Shown: positions 8,552-17,436 of the stretch, piece after piece
Position numbering within the stretch: position 1 is the first letter of the stretch
Layout: every line of letters begins with the position of its first letter
Assembly: GCA_025355005.1 (NCBI GenBank)
Contig: JANXLV010000367.1
Span: 1-64,000 of the forward strand
From: Myxococcales bacterium
GTDB lineage: Bacteria; Myxococcota_A; Polyangia; Polyangiales; Polyangiaceae
Direction: 5' to 3'
Length of the DNA: 64,000 nucleotides
Made by a program: the position numbers and the translations under genes
The notes under the pieces: model-generated
Databases searched by the model: none
Seen by the model: the letters and a program-made list of their open reading frames with translations, nothing else
What the model was told of the DNA's origin: nothing

Positions 8552-10006
8552 CTACTTCTTGTCCTTGTCCTTCGCGTCTGCAGCGAGGTCGGCGAGGCTC
8601 GGCTGCTTGTGTCGCTGCGTGATGGTGCTCGGCAGCGGGGGCGGCGGCTTGGAGTTGCCGATCGAAGGCGCTCGCGGGCGCATGGCTGGGATGTCCCCCG
8701 TGGTCTTGGGCGAGCTCGCGGTCGCAGCTGGGATCTTGCCGCTGGAGCCGCCAGGGAGCGGGAGCGCGCCGCGCGCAGTCGTTCCGGGGGGCGGAAGACG
8801 GATGGACGGATTGCTGGGCGGTGCGCCTGGATTGGTCGTGGGCGCAGGCTGCGCCGCGCGCATGGACTGACTGATCGGCCCGGGCGAGGTGCGCGTACCG
8901 GGCGGCGCCATGCGTGCCTGCGCGCCCGGCGGCGGCATGCGGATCGACGTGCCGGGCACCGGCAATGCAGCGCGCATGTGGCCGCTGCTCCGTCCTGCGC
9001 TGCCATCGCTGGTCGCGCGTGCGGCGTCGGTGATGTCTGTCCCGGCCTCACGCGCTCCATCTTGCCCGTGTGCAGGCGCAGCCGCGCGCATCGAGGAGGC
9101 GCTGCCTGGCGGAGCAAGCCGCATCGAGGTGCTCGTGGGTTGAGCCGCGCGCATCGCTCCGCTCTGACGTCCCGGCACCGGCAGCGCGATCTTCGAAGCC
9201 GATTCGCGCATGGCTGGCGGTGGTGCGCTCGGCACCTTCGGCATCACGGGCGAGTGCGGATCGAACGGCGGAGGGGTGTTGCGGTTCAGGCGAGCGGCCG
9301 CGCGCGGTGCGCCGGGATCGGTCTTGCGAATGTTGGGACGGCTGTTGCCGAATGGCGCGGCGGTGTGTGAGCGCTCCACACCCGGCACGTTGGGGCTCTT
9401 CGGGATCACGACGTCCCCGGTGTCCATCGACGCCGGCGGGCGGTTCGTGGGCATGTCGTCGTCTTCCTCGTCCTCCTCCACGACGATGCGACGCTTCGAG
9501 GGCCGCGCCGCGGGCCGCTCGGTGTCGGTGGGAATGCTCTCGCCGCGTAGCTCAGCTTCGACCTTGGCCAGGATGCGACGCTCCTCGTCCGAGATCGCGT
9601 CCATGTCGCTTGCCACCTCGGCCTCGAGCTCGCCGAGATCGACGTCGATGTCGAGCTCGATGTCCGCGCCCTTCTTGCCGGCGCCGGCGTTGGGGCCGAA
9701 GCGCTTCTGCGCCTTCACCATGTGCCGCTTGAACGTGCCGTCCTCGATCGCGCGACAGGTGCGATGCCACAGCGACTGGTAGGTGTTCAGCTTCTGCGTG
9801 ACGACAGTGAAGCGAAAACGCAGCGCGGTGTTGCGGATCTGTTCACGCCGAAGCACCTCCACGCGACGCTCGACGTCCTTGCGCGGCACCTGTGGCTCGA
9901 GCTTCTCGTAGCCAAGGAAGTACTGATCGTAGAGCTGTCGGAGCCGGTCCAGGCGGGTCTCCAGCTCGGCAACCATGCCTTCGATCTCTTTCTGATTCAG
10001 CGCCAC
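8552..10006 (-). CDS. MXAN_5187-like coiled-coil protein with Pro-rich tail
   Basis: The 484-residue protein has a conserved N-terminal helical region (1-110) with ELETRLDRLRQLYDQYFLGY, NTALRFRF and WHRTCRAIEDGTFKRH. This fits the myxobacterial domain known from MXAN_5187, based on memory of that family. Residues 120-470 are low complexity, rich in Pro, Ala, Ser, Met and Arg, with repeated MRAALPVPG-type and MRLAPPG-type segments. The tail is Lys/Asp rich. It carries no enzyme motif. In myxobacteria such proteins are thought to be cytoplasmic and of unknown function; the repeated disordered part suggests a scaffold or phosphorylation target, which is inference given the kinase next door. Confidence 0.65.
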   Translation of the reverse strand: MALNQKEIEGMVAELETRLDRLRQLYDQYFLGYEKLEPQVPRKDVERRVEVLRREQIRNTALRFRFTVVTQKLNTYQSLWHRTCRAIEDGTFKRHMVKAQKRFGPNAGAGKKGADIELDIDVDLGELEAEVASDMDAISDEERRILAKVEAELRGESIPTDTERPAARPSKRRIVVEEDEEDDDMPTNRPPASMDTGDVVIPKSPNVPGVERSHTAAPFGNSRPNIRKTDPGAPRAAARLNRNTPPPFDPHSPVMPKVPSAPPPAMRESASKIALPVPGRQSGAMRAAQPTSTSMRLAPPGSASSMRAAAPAHGQDGAREAGTDITDAARATSDGSAGRSSGHMRAALPVPGTSIRMPPPGAQARMAPPGTRTSPGPISQSMRAAQPAPTTNPGAPPSNPSIRLPPPGTTARGALPLPGGSSGKIPAATASSPKTTGDIPAMRPRAPSIGNSKPPPPLPSTITQRHKQPSLADLAADAKDKDKK

Positions 10007-10154
10007 GCGCTTCCGAAATTACCGCATCCGTCCGTGCGCGGCCACCCCCCAGTCGCCAGTCGCCAGTTGCGTAGCTCGCGCGGGTATTACGCGCCGGAGG
10101 AAAAGGGCATGCAGAGCGGGAAGGGCTTTGATACGTTCGATGGTGGAGGCTTCT

Positions 10155-12206
10155 ATGATGCAATCTCGTCGGACCGCGTTGGGCTATGCGAGCGTACTGT
10201 TCGTGGGCATCGTGGCGGCCTGCTCCAGCTCGTCGACGACGGGTGGGGGTGGCGATACGGCGGATGGCGGCCCCACGGACGGCACCGACGGAAGCGTCGT
10301 GGTCCCTGGTGATGGCGGCGGCAAGGCGGACAGCGGTCCCATCATCCCCTGCAAGACGGGCAAGGACTGTCCGTCGGGTGTGTGCTCCGGCAAGGGCACA
10401 TGCCTGGACCCCACCTCGACCGACGGCGTGAAGAACGGCACCGAGACGGACATCGACTGCGGAGGCACCGCACCCACGAAGGCGCCCGCGTGTCAGGACG
10501 CCAAGGCTTGCGCGATAGGTGCAGACTGCAAGGATCTCGTCTGCACGGATTTGATGGACGGCAAGGGCCTGCGCTGTCAGGCGCCGACCTCCACGGACGG
10601 CGTGAAGAACGGCAACGAGACCGGCGTCGACTGCGGCGGCATGGGCAATCCCCAGTGCGCGAACGGTCAAGGCTGCGCAGCACGGACGGACTGCACGAGC
10701 GGCGTCTGCGTGCCGCCCGAAGGTGGTGCAGGCCTCGTGTGCACGGCGCCCACGCCGGCAGACGGAATGCAGGACGGAACCGAGACCGACGTGGACTGCG
10801 GCGGCGCGGCCGCGCCCGCGTGCATCGATACACTGAAGTGTCTCGTTGGCGGCGACTGTACGAGCAAGGTTTGCAAGAATCTCGGTGCGGGCCTGCGCTG
10901 CCAGCCGCCCACCTCGGGCGACGGCGTGACGAACGGCACCGAGACCGACATCGACTGCGGCGGCGGCGCGCCCACCAATGCGCCGGCATGTATTGCGGGC
11001 AAGAACTGCCTTGCGAGCGCCGACTGCAAGAGCACGGGCTGTAGCTACGCGAACAAGTGCACCATCACGAAGAGCTGCGTACCGCACTACGGCGGTGACT
11101 CGTGCGGCACCGGCGAGCCCGGCATGATGGGCTCCGTCAACGAGGAGTGCTGCGCCACGGCGCTGGTCACCGCAGACAAGGGCACCGTCAACCTGGGCAA
11201 GTACCAGGTCACGTCGGGCCGCATGCGGACGTTCCTCACCGCGGTCAAAGGCGACGTGAGAACGTTCATCCAGGGCGAGCGCGCGAAGAACCCCACACTC
11301 AACGGCGCGACCATGAACGCGAGCTGGGATCTCTATCTCCCCTCCGCGATGACGGGATGTGAGCAGGACGGCTCGTGCGCGGTGAACGAGATCTCCGACT
11401 ACGCCATGTTCGAGGACATGAGCGGCCTTCACCCCGATCTGCCCGCCTACGTAGGACTCTACTCGAGCGCGTACAGGCAGCTCGGCGGAACCGTGTTTCA
11501 TGGGCAAGGCACCACGCTACAAGGCTGTCGACTCGACGCGCCCGGCACGCACTCGTACTGGATGGACAAGACCACGCAGACCAATTACTTCGGCGACAAT
11601 CAGGCCGAGTTCAGCCAACAGGTCTACGACGAGAAGCCAATGAACTGCGTGCCTTACCTCATGGCGCAAGCCTTCTGCATCTGGGATGGCGGCCGGCTCG
11701 AGACGTTCCCCGAGTGGCAAGCGGCCTGGGGAGCTGGCACGTACCCATGGGGCGCGTCACCGCAGCCGAAGCCGCAGAAGTCGGCGACGTTCAACGCGTA
11801 CCGATATCCGACGGCGACGGACGCGATCCTTCGCTCGCACCTCGGCGACATGGCGTACGATCAGTCCTTGATCCCAGCGGTGGGTCAGAGCATCGAGTAC
11901 GGGGACTACACCTACAGCTACGAGTATCCGAACCTCGGAACGTACGACTACATCGTTTTCCTCGACTCACCGGGCCGTGTGAAGGGCCGCGGTCCCGCGG
12001 GTCACGCGGACGTGCTCGGACCGATGATGGAGGTCACCTCCACTGGCTCGTTCAGCGCGGACCCGCGCACTGCATCTGCCTACTGGACGGCGAACGGCTC
12101 GTGGGAAGGCCACGGCTACAGCAAGAACGTGATCTGGACGAACTTCAGCCTCACGAACAAGTACGGCAAGCAGAGCATGCGCTGCGCGTATCCGACCCTG
12201 CCCTGA
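10155..12206 (+). CDS. Lipoprotein with four Cys-rich repeats and an FGE-sulfatase-like domain
   Basis: The 683-residue product starts at ATG 10155 (GGTGGAGG just upstream) with a signal ending in lipobox IVAAC. Residues of about 75-310 hold four repeats of 53-58 residues, each beginning DGVKNGTETDIDCGG or a close variant and containing about six cysteines. The C-terminal half (about 340-683) resembles formylglycine-generating/sulfatase-modifying domains: LGKYQVTSGRMRTFL, VPYLMAQAFCIWDGGRLETF, then TYPWGASP and a final SMRCAYP. In this group such domains often serve as surface ligand-binding modules rather than true FGE enzymes. The gene converges on the next one. Confidence 0.8.
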   Translation: MMQSRRTALGYASVLFVGIVAACSSSSTTGGGGDTADGGPTDGTDGSVVVPGDGGGKADSGPIIPCKTGKDCPSGVCSGKGTCLDPTSTDGVKNGTETDIDCGGTAPTKAPACQDAKACAIGADCKDLVCTDLMDGKGLRCQAPTSTDGVKNGNETGVDCGGMGNPQCANGQGCAARTDCTSGVCVPPEGGAGLVCTAPTPADGMQDGTETDVDCGGAAAPACIDTLKCLVGGDCTSKVCKNLGAGLRCQPPTSGDGVTNGTETDIDCGGGAPTNAPACIAGKNCLASADCKSTGCSYANKCTITKSCVPHYGGDSCGTGEPGMMGSVNEECCATALVTADKGTVNLGKYQVTSGRMRTFLTAVKGDVRTFIQGERAKNPTLNGATMNASWDLYLPSAMTGCEQDGSCAVNEISDYAMFEDMSGLHPDLPAYVGLYSSAYRQLGGTVFHGQGTTLQGCRLDAPGTHSYWMDKTTQTNYFGDNQAEFSQQVYDEKPMNCVPYLMAQAFCIWDGGRLETFPEWQAAWGAGTYPWGASPQPKPQKSATFNAYRYPTATDAILRSHLGDMAYDQSLIPAVGQSIEYGDYTYSYEYPNLGTYDYIVFLDSPGRVKGRGPAGHADVLGPMMEVTSTGSFSADPRTASAYWTANGSWEGHGYSKNVIWTNFSLTNKYGKQSMRCAYPTLP

Positions 12207-12232
12207 CCTGCCTGTCTTGATCGTGCGCGGAG

Positions 12233-13255
12233 CTACTGCGGGAGCGGCGTGATTTTCACGTTGTCGAAGCAGACCTTGGCTTCCCAGTCGTTGAAACCGA
12301 AGTGATCGTGGCCGGGGCCCATCAGGGGCTCCGTGTCCACGAAGGTCGCCATGAGCAACGTGTCAACGTAGTAGCGCACGGTCTTCGCGTCGGTGCGCTC
12401 CACCTTCACGTGGTAGATCTGTCCGCGCATCACCGGCTTCTGGCGCGGGTCGTCGGAGTCCTTGTCCACGCGGACGACCTTGCGGTCCTCCTTGTGCTCG
12501 TCGAGCCGGGCAAGCACGTGGAGCGTGTTCTTCCAGCCGCCGAGGATGGCGAGGTAGCTCGTCGCGTCGTTGTAGGAGTTGCCCTTCGCGAAGCCGCGGC
12601 CGTCGCCCCAGAGCTCCGCCTTCAGGTCGCCCTCGGGTGAGTCGCTCTTCGCGTCCCACTCGATGCGCGCGTTGATCGGAATGGGGCGCGAGAACCAGAT
12701 GCCGTGGTTGTGCGCGTTCTCCACGCAGAGCCAGCCGTCCTCGATGCGCCACGCGTTCGTCTGTGCCTGCGTCCAGTTCGGGCCGATGTTGGTCTTGTCC
12801 TCACCGGGCGCTGGCTGGAGAGGCTGCCCGGACTGCGCCGGCTTGTCCTGCGATCCCATCGGGACCGGGACCGTGCGAAGGACCATCCCGCCGTCGGACA
12901 ACGTCTCCAGGAAACGCCGCATGCGCACGCCGCCGTCGGCCGCGGCGTTGACGCCATTCCCGCCATCACTCACGACGCTGGCGTCGGTGTCGGCGCCGCC
13001 CTCGGCGGTCAGGTTCCCGATGCCGAAGAGCGGGGGCAGCTTTGTCGCAAGCCCAGCCTCGGGGCGATCGAAGGTGTCCTCGAACGCAGCGGTGAGGACG
13101 TTGACCGGCGGTCTGGGCAACGTCGAGACGGGCGTTGCGCTGGTGGCGCCAGCGTCATCCGGTGTGGCGTTTCCCGGAGGAACGCAGGCGGCAACGGTCG
13201 CAGCGACCGTCAACAACGCAGGGAACAGGAGCTTGTTTTGCCTGGACGAACGCAT
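12233..13255 (-). CDS. Lipoprotein with concanavalin-A/LamG-like domain
   Basis: The 340-residue product starts with a Lys/Arg-rich signal and lipobox VAAC, then an Ala/Gly/Asp-rich linker. Residues of about 60-340 hold FEDTFDRPE, AWRIEDGWLCVENAHNHGIW, INARIEWDAKS, and a C-terminal FGFNDWEAKVCFDNVKI. This order is typical of concanavalin-A-like jelly-roll domains (LamG or DUF1080-type) where the last strand contacts a ligand. It is likely a surface carbohydrate-binding or hydrolase-like lipoprotein; no catalytic residues can be assigned. I prefer ATG 13255, which follows GAGGGAG; a longer start at 13279 is possible. Its promoter region lies against the divergent lgt gene. Confidence 0.7.
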   Translation of the reverse strand: MRSSRQNKLLFPALLTVAATVAACVPPGNATPDDAGATSATPVSTLPRPPVNVLTAAFEDTFDRPEAGLATKLPPLFGIGNLTAEGGADTDASVVSDGGNGVNAAADGGVRMRRFLETLSDGGMVLRTVPVPMGSQDKPAQSGQPLQPAPGEDKTNIGPNWTQAQTNAWRIEDGWLCVENAHNHGIWFSRPIPINARIEWDAKSDSPEGDLKAELWGDGRGFAKGNSYNDATSYLAILGGWKNTLHVLARLDEHKEDRKVVRVDKDSDDPRQKPVMRGQIYHVKVERTDAKTVRYYVDTLLMATFVDTEPLMGPGHDHFGFNDWEAKVCFDNVKITPLPQ

Positions 13256-13317
13256 GCGCACGGAGCTCCCTCTTAGCACTACTGCCCGGGGGCATTGATG
13301 GTAAAAGGCGGGACGCC

Positions 13318-14940
13318 ATGCATCCGATCCTTTTTCGCATCCCGCTCCCGAACAAGCCGCTCTTCCTCTGGTGGGTGCTCGCGGCGGTCGCGGTCCTCTC
13401 AGCGCTCTATGCCGGCTGGTCGTTCCGCAAGGCTGACAAGAACTCGGCGGCCTCGGGGCTCGTCGTCGCCGTGGCGCTCGGCGCGCTGGGCTACGTGTTC
13501 CGCGACAAGAACTGGCTCATGCCGAACCTCCCCATCTACTCGTATGGCGTGATGCTCGGCATCTCGCTCATCGTGGGCTGGTACCTGACGCTGAAGCTCG
13601 CGACGCTGGACGGTCTCCCCAAGGAGACCATGGCCAACTGCTATGTCATCACCGCCGTCGTGGCCGTCGTCGGCTCGCGCGTGCTCTTCATCGCGACCAA
13701 CCCGGATGACTTCAAGGAGGTCTCGGACGTGTTCGCGCTCCGCCGCGGCGGCCTGGTCGCGTACGGCGGATTCCTGGGCGGCTACGTCGGGAGCTGGTTG
13801 TATCTTACACGCAATCGCGTCCGCCTCATGCCTTGGGCCGACGTGGCGGTGCCCAGCCTGGCGTCCGGTCTCTTCATCACGCGCATCGGCTGCTACCTCT
13901 TCGGCTGCGACTTCGGCACGCGCCTGGAAGACGGCGCGCCGGGCTGGCTGAAGAACCTCGGTACGTTCCCGCACTGGACCGGCACCATGGCCGACTCGGG
14001 CGAGGGATCGCCTGCGTGGCTTCGCCACAACGATCTCTTCAAGGGCACGCCCGCGGGTATGGAGCTCGCGAAGCTCGGACACTCGTTCCCGGTGCATCCC
14101 ACCCAGATCTACGAGTCGGTCGCCGGCCTCATGCTTCTCCTGTTGCTGCTCAGCCAGCGCAAGAATCAGGTGTTTCGCGGGCAGATTTTCTTCCTCTTCA
14201 CGTTCGCGTACGGCGTCATCCGCTTCATCATCGAGGTCTTCCGCGACGACACCGAGCGCGGCTCCTTCGGCCCCTTCGGCGCCCGTCACATCATGATCTC
14301 GTTCGCGCTGCTCCTGATGGCGCTGGGCTTCACGTTCGGTATCGCGCTCGGCATCCGCAACGAGAAGGCGCGTACCGCTGCGCGCGTCCTGTCGTTCGCG
14401 TTCCCGGTGGCAGCGTTCATCATGCTCCGCCCGCAGTCGTTCGCGGAGAGCACGCGCATCCAGTTCTCCACCAGCCAGTGGGTGGCGCTGCTGTCCGGCC
14501 TCGCCGTCTCGTTCTTCTATGCGCGGTTCTGGCTCGCTGCGCAGAGGAACCCGCAGATGGCCATGGGCATCGGGTCGCTCGGTGACGGCGTCGCGGAGCT
14601 CGCGGAGAAGGAAGCTGCGGAGGAGCTGAAGGAGAAGAAGAGGGCCGCGAAGAAGGCCGGCGCGAAGAAGGCCGGCGACGCGGACACGGACGAGGTCACG
14701 TCCGAGGCGCGCGTGAAGGCGAAGAAGAAGGCGGACGAGGACGAGGACGAGGACAAGGACGAGGACAGCGACAGCGACGGCGACAGCGACGACGACGACG
14801 ACGACGACAAGGTCGAGAGCAACGTCGACGAGAAGAAGTCCGACAAGAAGGCCGACGAGAAGAAGTCCGACAAGAAGGCCGACGAGAAGAAGTCCGACAA
14901 GAAGGCCGACGAGAAGAAGTCCGGCGAAGAATCCGCCTAG
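13318..14940 (+). CDS. lgt: Prolipoprotein diacylglyceryl transferase with long charged tail
   Basis: Lgt transfers diacylglycerol from phosphatidylglycerol to the lipobox cysteine of prelipoproteins in the inner membrane, and this window alone encodes many substrates. The 540-residue protein has about seven transmembrane helices up to residue 410. Family signatures are GGLVAYGGFLGG, RIGCYLFGCDFG (the RxGC variant common in this group), HPTQIYES and RFIIEVFRDDTERG. Residues of about 428-540 are an extra tail of Lys, Asp and Glu containing three perfect DEKKSDKKA repeats; usual Lgt proteins are 260-350 residues and lack it. The ATG at 13318 is chosen because the frame upstream overlaps the divergent gene. 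Confidence 0.93.
   Translation: MHPILFRIPLPNKPLFLWWVLAAVAVLSALYAGWSFRKADKNSAASGLVVAVALGALGYVFRDKNWLMPNLPIYSYGVMLGISLIVGWYLTLKLATLDGLPKETMANCYVITAVVAVVGSRVLFIATNPDDFKEVSDVFALRRGGLVAYGGFLGGYVGSWLYLTRNRVRLMPWADVAVPSLASGLFITRIGCYLFGCDFGTRLEDGAPGWLKNLGTFPHWTGTMADSGEGSPAWLRHNDLFKGTPAGMELAKLGHSFPVHPTQIYESVAGLMLLLLLLSQRKNQVFRGQIFFLFTFAYGVIRFIIEVFRDDTERGSFGPFGARHIMISFALLLMALGFTFGIALGIRNEKARTAARVLSFAFPVAAFIMLRPQSFAESTRIQFSTSQWVALLSGLAVSFFYARFWLAAQRNPQMAMGIGSLGDGVAELAEKEAAEELKEKKRAAKKAGAKKAGDADTDEVTSEARVKAKKKADEDEDEDKDEDSDSDGDSDDDDDDDKVESNVDEKKSDKKADEKKSDKKADEKKSDKKADEKKSGEESA
14827..14922 (+). repeat. 27-bp tandem repeat in the lgt 3' end
   Basis: Three perfect 27-bp copies (14827-14853, 14854-14880, 14881-14907) and a 15-bp fourth copy encode DEKKSDKKA units. 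The copies are identical at the DNA level, including silent positions, which points to recent slippage or recombination. The unit length keeps the frame whatever the copy number. Confidence 0.95.
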
Positions 14941-14945
14941 CGCAC

Positions 14946-15869
14946 GTGGCTACGCGGGGGACCCGTCGCAACGCGCTGCAGCTTGGCGGCGCGGTCATCT
15001 GTGGGCTGCTCCTCGAGCGTGCATCGCTCCGCGGTGGCTTCGACAACACGCGACGTGAGGTCTTCGCCAGCACCGACGTGTTCGCGCGCAGCCTCGCCGC
15101 TCTCGATGCGCATGCGGAGCTCCGCGCGGGCTCGATCCTGCATTTCGGGCACTCCACGCACCTGCTCTCCGTCGCGGGCGTGCGCGTGCTCACCGATCCG
15201 TGGATCTACGATCCCGTGTTCGGCGCGCTGCGCCACGAGCACGGGCTCCCCGCGCACCCATCCGGGCTCGCCACGGCCGACGTGCTGTGCCTGACGCATG
15301 AGCATCCCGATCACGCGGACCCCACCGCGCTCGCGCACATGCCGCGCGGTGCACGATGCCTGGTCGGGTCCGCGCGCACGGCCCAGCTCGCGCGAGACGC
15401 GGGCCTCACGGATGTCACGTTGATGGAGCCATGGCAGAGCCTGCGCGTGAGGGAGCTGGAGATCACCGCAGTGCCCGCGCTGCACGACGTGCCGGAGGTG
15501 GGCTTCGTGCTGCGAGGCGCGGAGAGGTCCGTGTATTATGCAGGTGATACGCGCGAAGGCCCGGCGCTCCTTGAGATCCGCGCGCGGCTCTCTCCGCGGA
15601 CGGCCATCCTCCCCGTTGACGGGATGCATCGGAAGGGCACGCAGCGCATGACGATGGGGCCCGAGGAGGCGATCGCAGCCACGCGCACGCTGGGCGTTTC
15701 CCAGGTCATGCCGTCCCACGCGGAGACCTTCCTGCACGATCCCATCGCGAGCGCGTTCCTCTGGGAAAAGAAGGACGACGCGGCGAAGGCGTTCGTCGCG
15801 CTCGCGGCGGCGGGCCTGCCAGGCGTCGTGTGCCTGAACCCAGCCGCTGGGGAGATCGTGGCGCTGTGA
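14946..15869 (+). CDS. MBL-fold metallo-hydrolase (UlaG/NAPE-PLD-like)
   Basis: The 307-residue protein has the metal motif LTHEHPDHADP (HxHxDH), LHFGHSTHLL and VRVLTDPW just before it, and YYAGDTREGP further on, as in the lactonase/phospholipase-D-type branch of metallo-beta-lactamase-fold proteins that begin with a GHS segment. It probably hydrolyses a phosphodiester or lactone; the substrate is unknown. Translation starts at GTG 14946, 5 bp after lgt, so it is co-transcribed. The N-terminus (TRRNALQLGG, then a short hydrophobic stretch) might be a Tat-type signal, but it lacks a clear cleavage site. An AT-rich 12-mer sits at 15531-15542 within the YYAG codons. Confidence 0.85.
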   Translation: MATRGTRRNALQLGGAVICGLLLERASLRGGFDNTRREVFASTDVFARSLAALDAHAELRAGSILHFGHSTHLLSVAGVRVLTDPWIYDPVFGALRHEHGLPAHPSGLATADVLCLTHEHPDHADPTALAHMPRGARCLVGSARTAQLARDAGLTDVTLMEPWQSLRVRELEITAVPALHDVPEVGFVLRGAERSVYYAGDTREGPALLEIRARLSPRTAILPVDGMHRKGTQRMTMGPEEAIAATRTLGVSQVMPSHAETFLHDPIASAFLWEKKDDAAKAFVALAAAGLPGVVCLNPAAGEIVAL

Positions 15870-15918
15870 GCTTCGCTTTCGTCCGGGGTGTTCTAGGCCT
15901 AGACTCCACTCCGCCTCG

Positions 15919-16965
15919 TTGAGACGCCCTTCCTCCTTCTTGTTTGCTGCCGCGCTCGTTCTTGCCGCCCCGGCTGCGTGGGCCGACAAGGTCGCCGTCA
16001 TCAAATTCCATGGCGCCGGCCTCACAGGGGCCGAGCTCGAGGCCGCACGCGCCGTGACGCGCGACGCCGCCACCGCGAAGGGACATGTGTTCCCCACGGA
16101 CGCGGAGCTGATGCAGGCGGAGACCAGCATTCACGACGGTGTCGCCGACACCAGCGCCGAGTACCGCGAGGCCGGTCGTGCCGCAGGCGCGGACTGGGTC
16201 GTGGCGGGGCGCGCGGACGCAAACCCCGCGGGCGGCTATCACCTGGAGCTCGAGGTCTGTCAGATCTCGAGCGGCCGCGTGGAATCCGCCGCCCGCGACA
16301 TCGAAGGACCCACGGCGAAGGCAGACGTGGAGGAGATGCTCGCGTTCGTGCTCCGTCCTGCCGGCATCGGCCGCGAGACGCCGCCGTGGCTGGGCAAGGG
16401 CAAGCCCAAGCCGCCGCCGCCGCAGCCGGTACCGCCGCCGCCGCCGCCAACACCGCCTCCTCCGCCTCCTCCTCCGCCTCCACCGAAGGAGCCCGAGAAG
16501 CCGCCGCATGCGTACGCGGAGGGGCATCCGATCATCCTGGGCCTCGGCCTTGGCGTGTCGAGCGCGCTTGCGCGACCTTCTCGCGCATCCGGTCCCACCA
16601 CCTCCATGGTCATCGACGGGTTCGGAGGCTATGCGATCGAGAGCGTGCGCGGCCTCGAGCTGCGCGCAAACCTCGGCATCACGGCCGTTGGTCCCTCCGC
16701 CTTCACGCTGGATGGCGGCGCGCGCTACGCGTTCGCCGTACTCCCGCGGCAGCAGCTCTACGTGGGTCCGGAGCTCGGCATCGGCGCGTTCGTCACCGAG
16801 GGCGCGAAGAAGCAAGGCTACTTCCTCACGCACGGCTCGGCGTTCATCGCGTGGGAGCCGCATCCCAACGTGCAGGTAGAGCTGTTGGGCGATCTCTCGG
16901 CGGCGGTGGGCGGCGACACGTTCGTGCTCGGCGGTGGCACCGTTCGCGGCACCGCGCGCTTCTGA
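15919..16965 (+). CDS. Secreted outer-membrane-type protein with polyproline linker
   Basis: The 348-residue product begins with a Sec signal ([19 protein letters not shown] start at 15919). Residues 25-150 form a soluble alpha/beta domain ([24 protein letters not shown]), similar in shape to myxobacterial TolB-like or GldG-like sensor domains, an uncertain match. A polyproline linker (about 163-192) joins it to a C-terminal region of alternating strands ending in VRGTARF, a pattern of an 8-stranded outer-membrane barrel with terminal Phe. The product is probably an outer membrane protein with a periplasmic domain. Its stop overlaps the tsaE start. Confidence 0.7.
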   Translation: MRRPSSFLFAAALVLAAPAAWADKVAVIKFHGAGLTGAELEAARAVTRDAATAKGHVFPTDAELMQAETSIHDGVADTSAEYREAGRAAGADWVVAGRADANPAGGYHLELEVCQISSGRVESAARDIEGPTAKADVEEMLAFVLRPAGIGRETPPWLGKGKPKPPPPQPVPPPPPPTPPPPPPPPPPPKEPEKPPHAYAEGHPIILGLGLGVSSALARPSRASGPTTSMVIDGFGGYAIESVRGLELRANLGITAVGPSAFTLDGGARYAFAVLPRQQLYVGPELGIGAFVTEGAKKQGYFLTHGSAFIAWEPHPNVQVELLGDLSAAVGGDTFVLGGGTVRGTARF

Positions 16966-17429
16966 TGCTCTCGCTCCGAAGTAGAAGAGACACCACACGT
17001 CTTGCCGTGCGCGCCGCGAAGGTGCTGGCGCCAGGCGCGCTGGTGCTCTTGTCTGGCGGGCTTGGCGCAGGGAAGACGTTCTTCGCGCGCGCGCTCCTCC
17101 GGGGTTTGGGCGTGACGGCCGCAGTGCCGAGCCCCACGTTCACCCTCCTGCAGGAATACGAGACGCGCGTCGGCGTGGTCCTTCATGTAGACCTCTACAG
17201 GCTGCGCGAAGCGGGTACGGACACCCGCGTGGAGATCGCGCGACTCGGGCTGCGTGAGCTGCGGGGCGACGGCGCGATCCTCCTCGTGGAGTGGTCCGAT
17301 GGCTTCGAGGAGGAGCTCGGCGGCGCAGCATCGCTCTCGTTCGCCTTCGAGCGCGCCGGCGGTGCGTCTGGCCTCGTCGGCGAGGAGCGCTCCGTTCGCG
17401 TCAGCGGCGCCGACGCAGACAAGTTGTAA
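16965..17429 (+). CDS. tsaE: tRNA threonylcarbamoyladenosine biosynthesis ATPase TsaE
   Basis: TsaE works with TsaB, TsaC and TsaD to make t6A37 on ANN-decoding tRNAs. The 154-residue protein has Walker [15 protein letters not shown] (about residues 30-43), the family's SPTFTL segment and HVDLYRL, and the aromatic ILLVEWSD strand. Length fits the family. The start ATG (16965) overlaps the preceding stop (TGATG), so it is translationally coupled to the outer-membrane gene; the partner genes are not in the window. It faces the TrmY-like gene with a 7-bp gap; both act on tRNA, but they are on opposite strands. Confidence 0.95.
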   Translation: MLSLRSRRDTTRLAVRAAKVLAPGALVLLSGGLGAGKTFFARALLRGLGVTAAVPSPTFTLLQEYETRVGVVLHVDLYRLREAGTDTRVEIARLGLRELRGDGAILLVEWSDGFEEELGGAASLSFAFERAGGASGLVGEERSVRVSGADADKL

Positions 17430-17436
17430 ACTACAC

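Noticed and set aside
10048-10070. Short tandem CAGTCGC-like repeats before the FGE-like lipoprotein
   Set aside because: Only about 2.6 copies of a 7-mer; such runs are expected in this base composition.
16410-16490. Polyproline-coding CCG/CCT run as a repeat locus
   Set aside because: It is the linker of a real outer-membrane protein; no perfect tandem unit.
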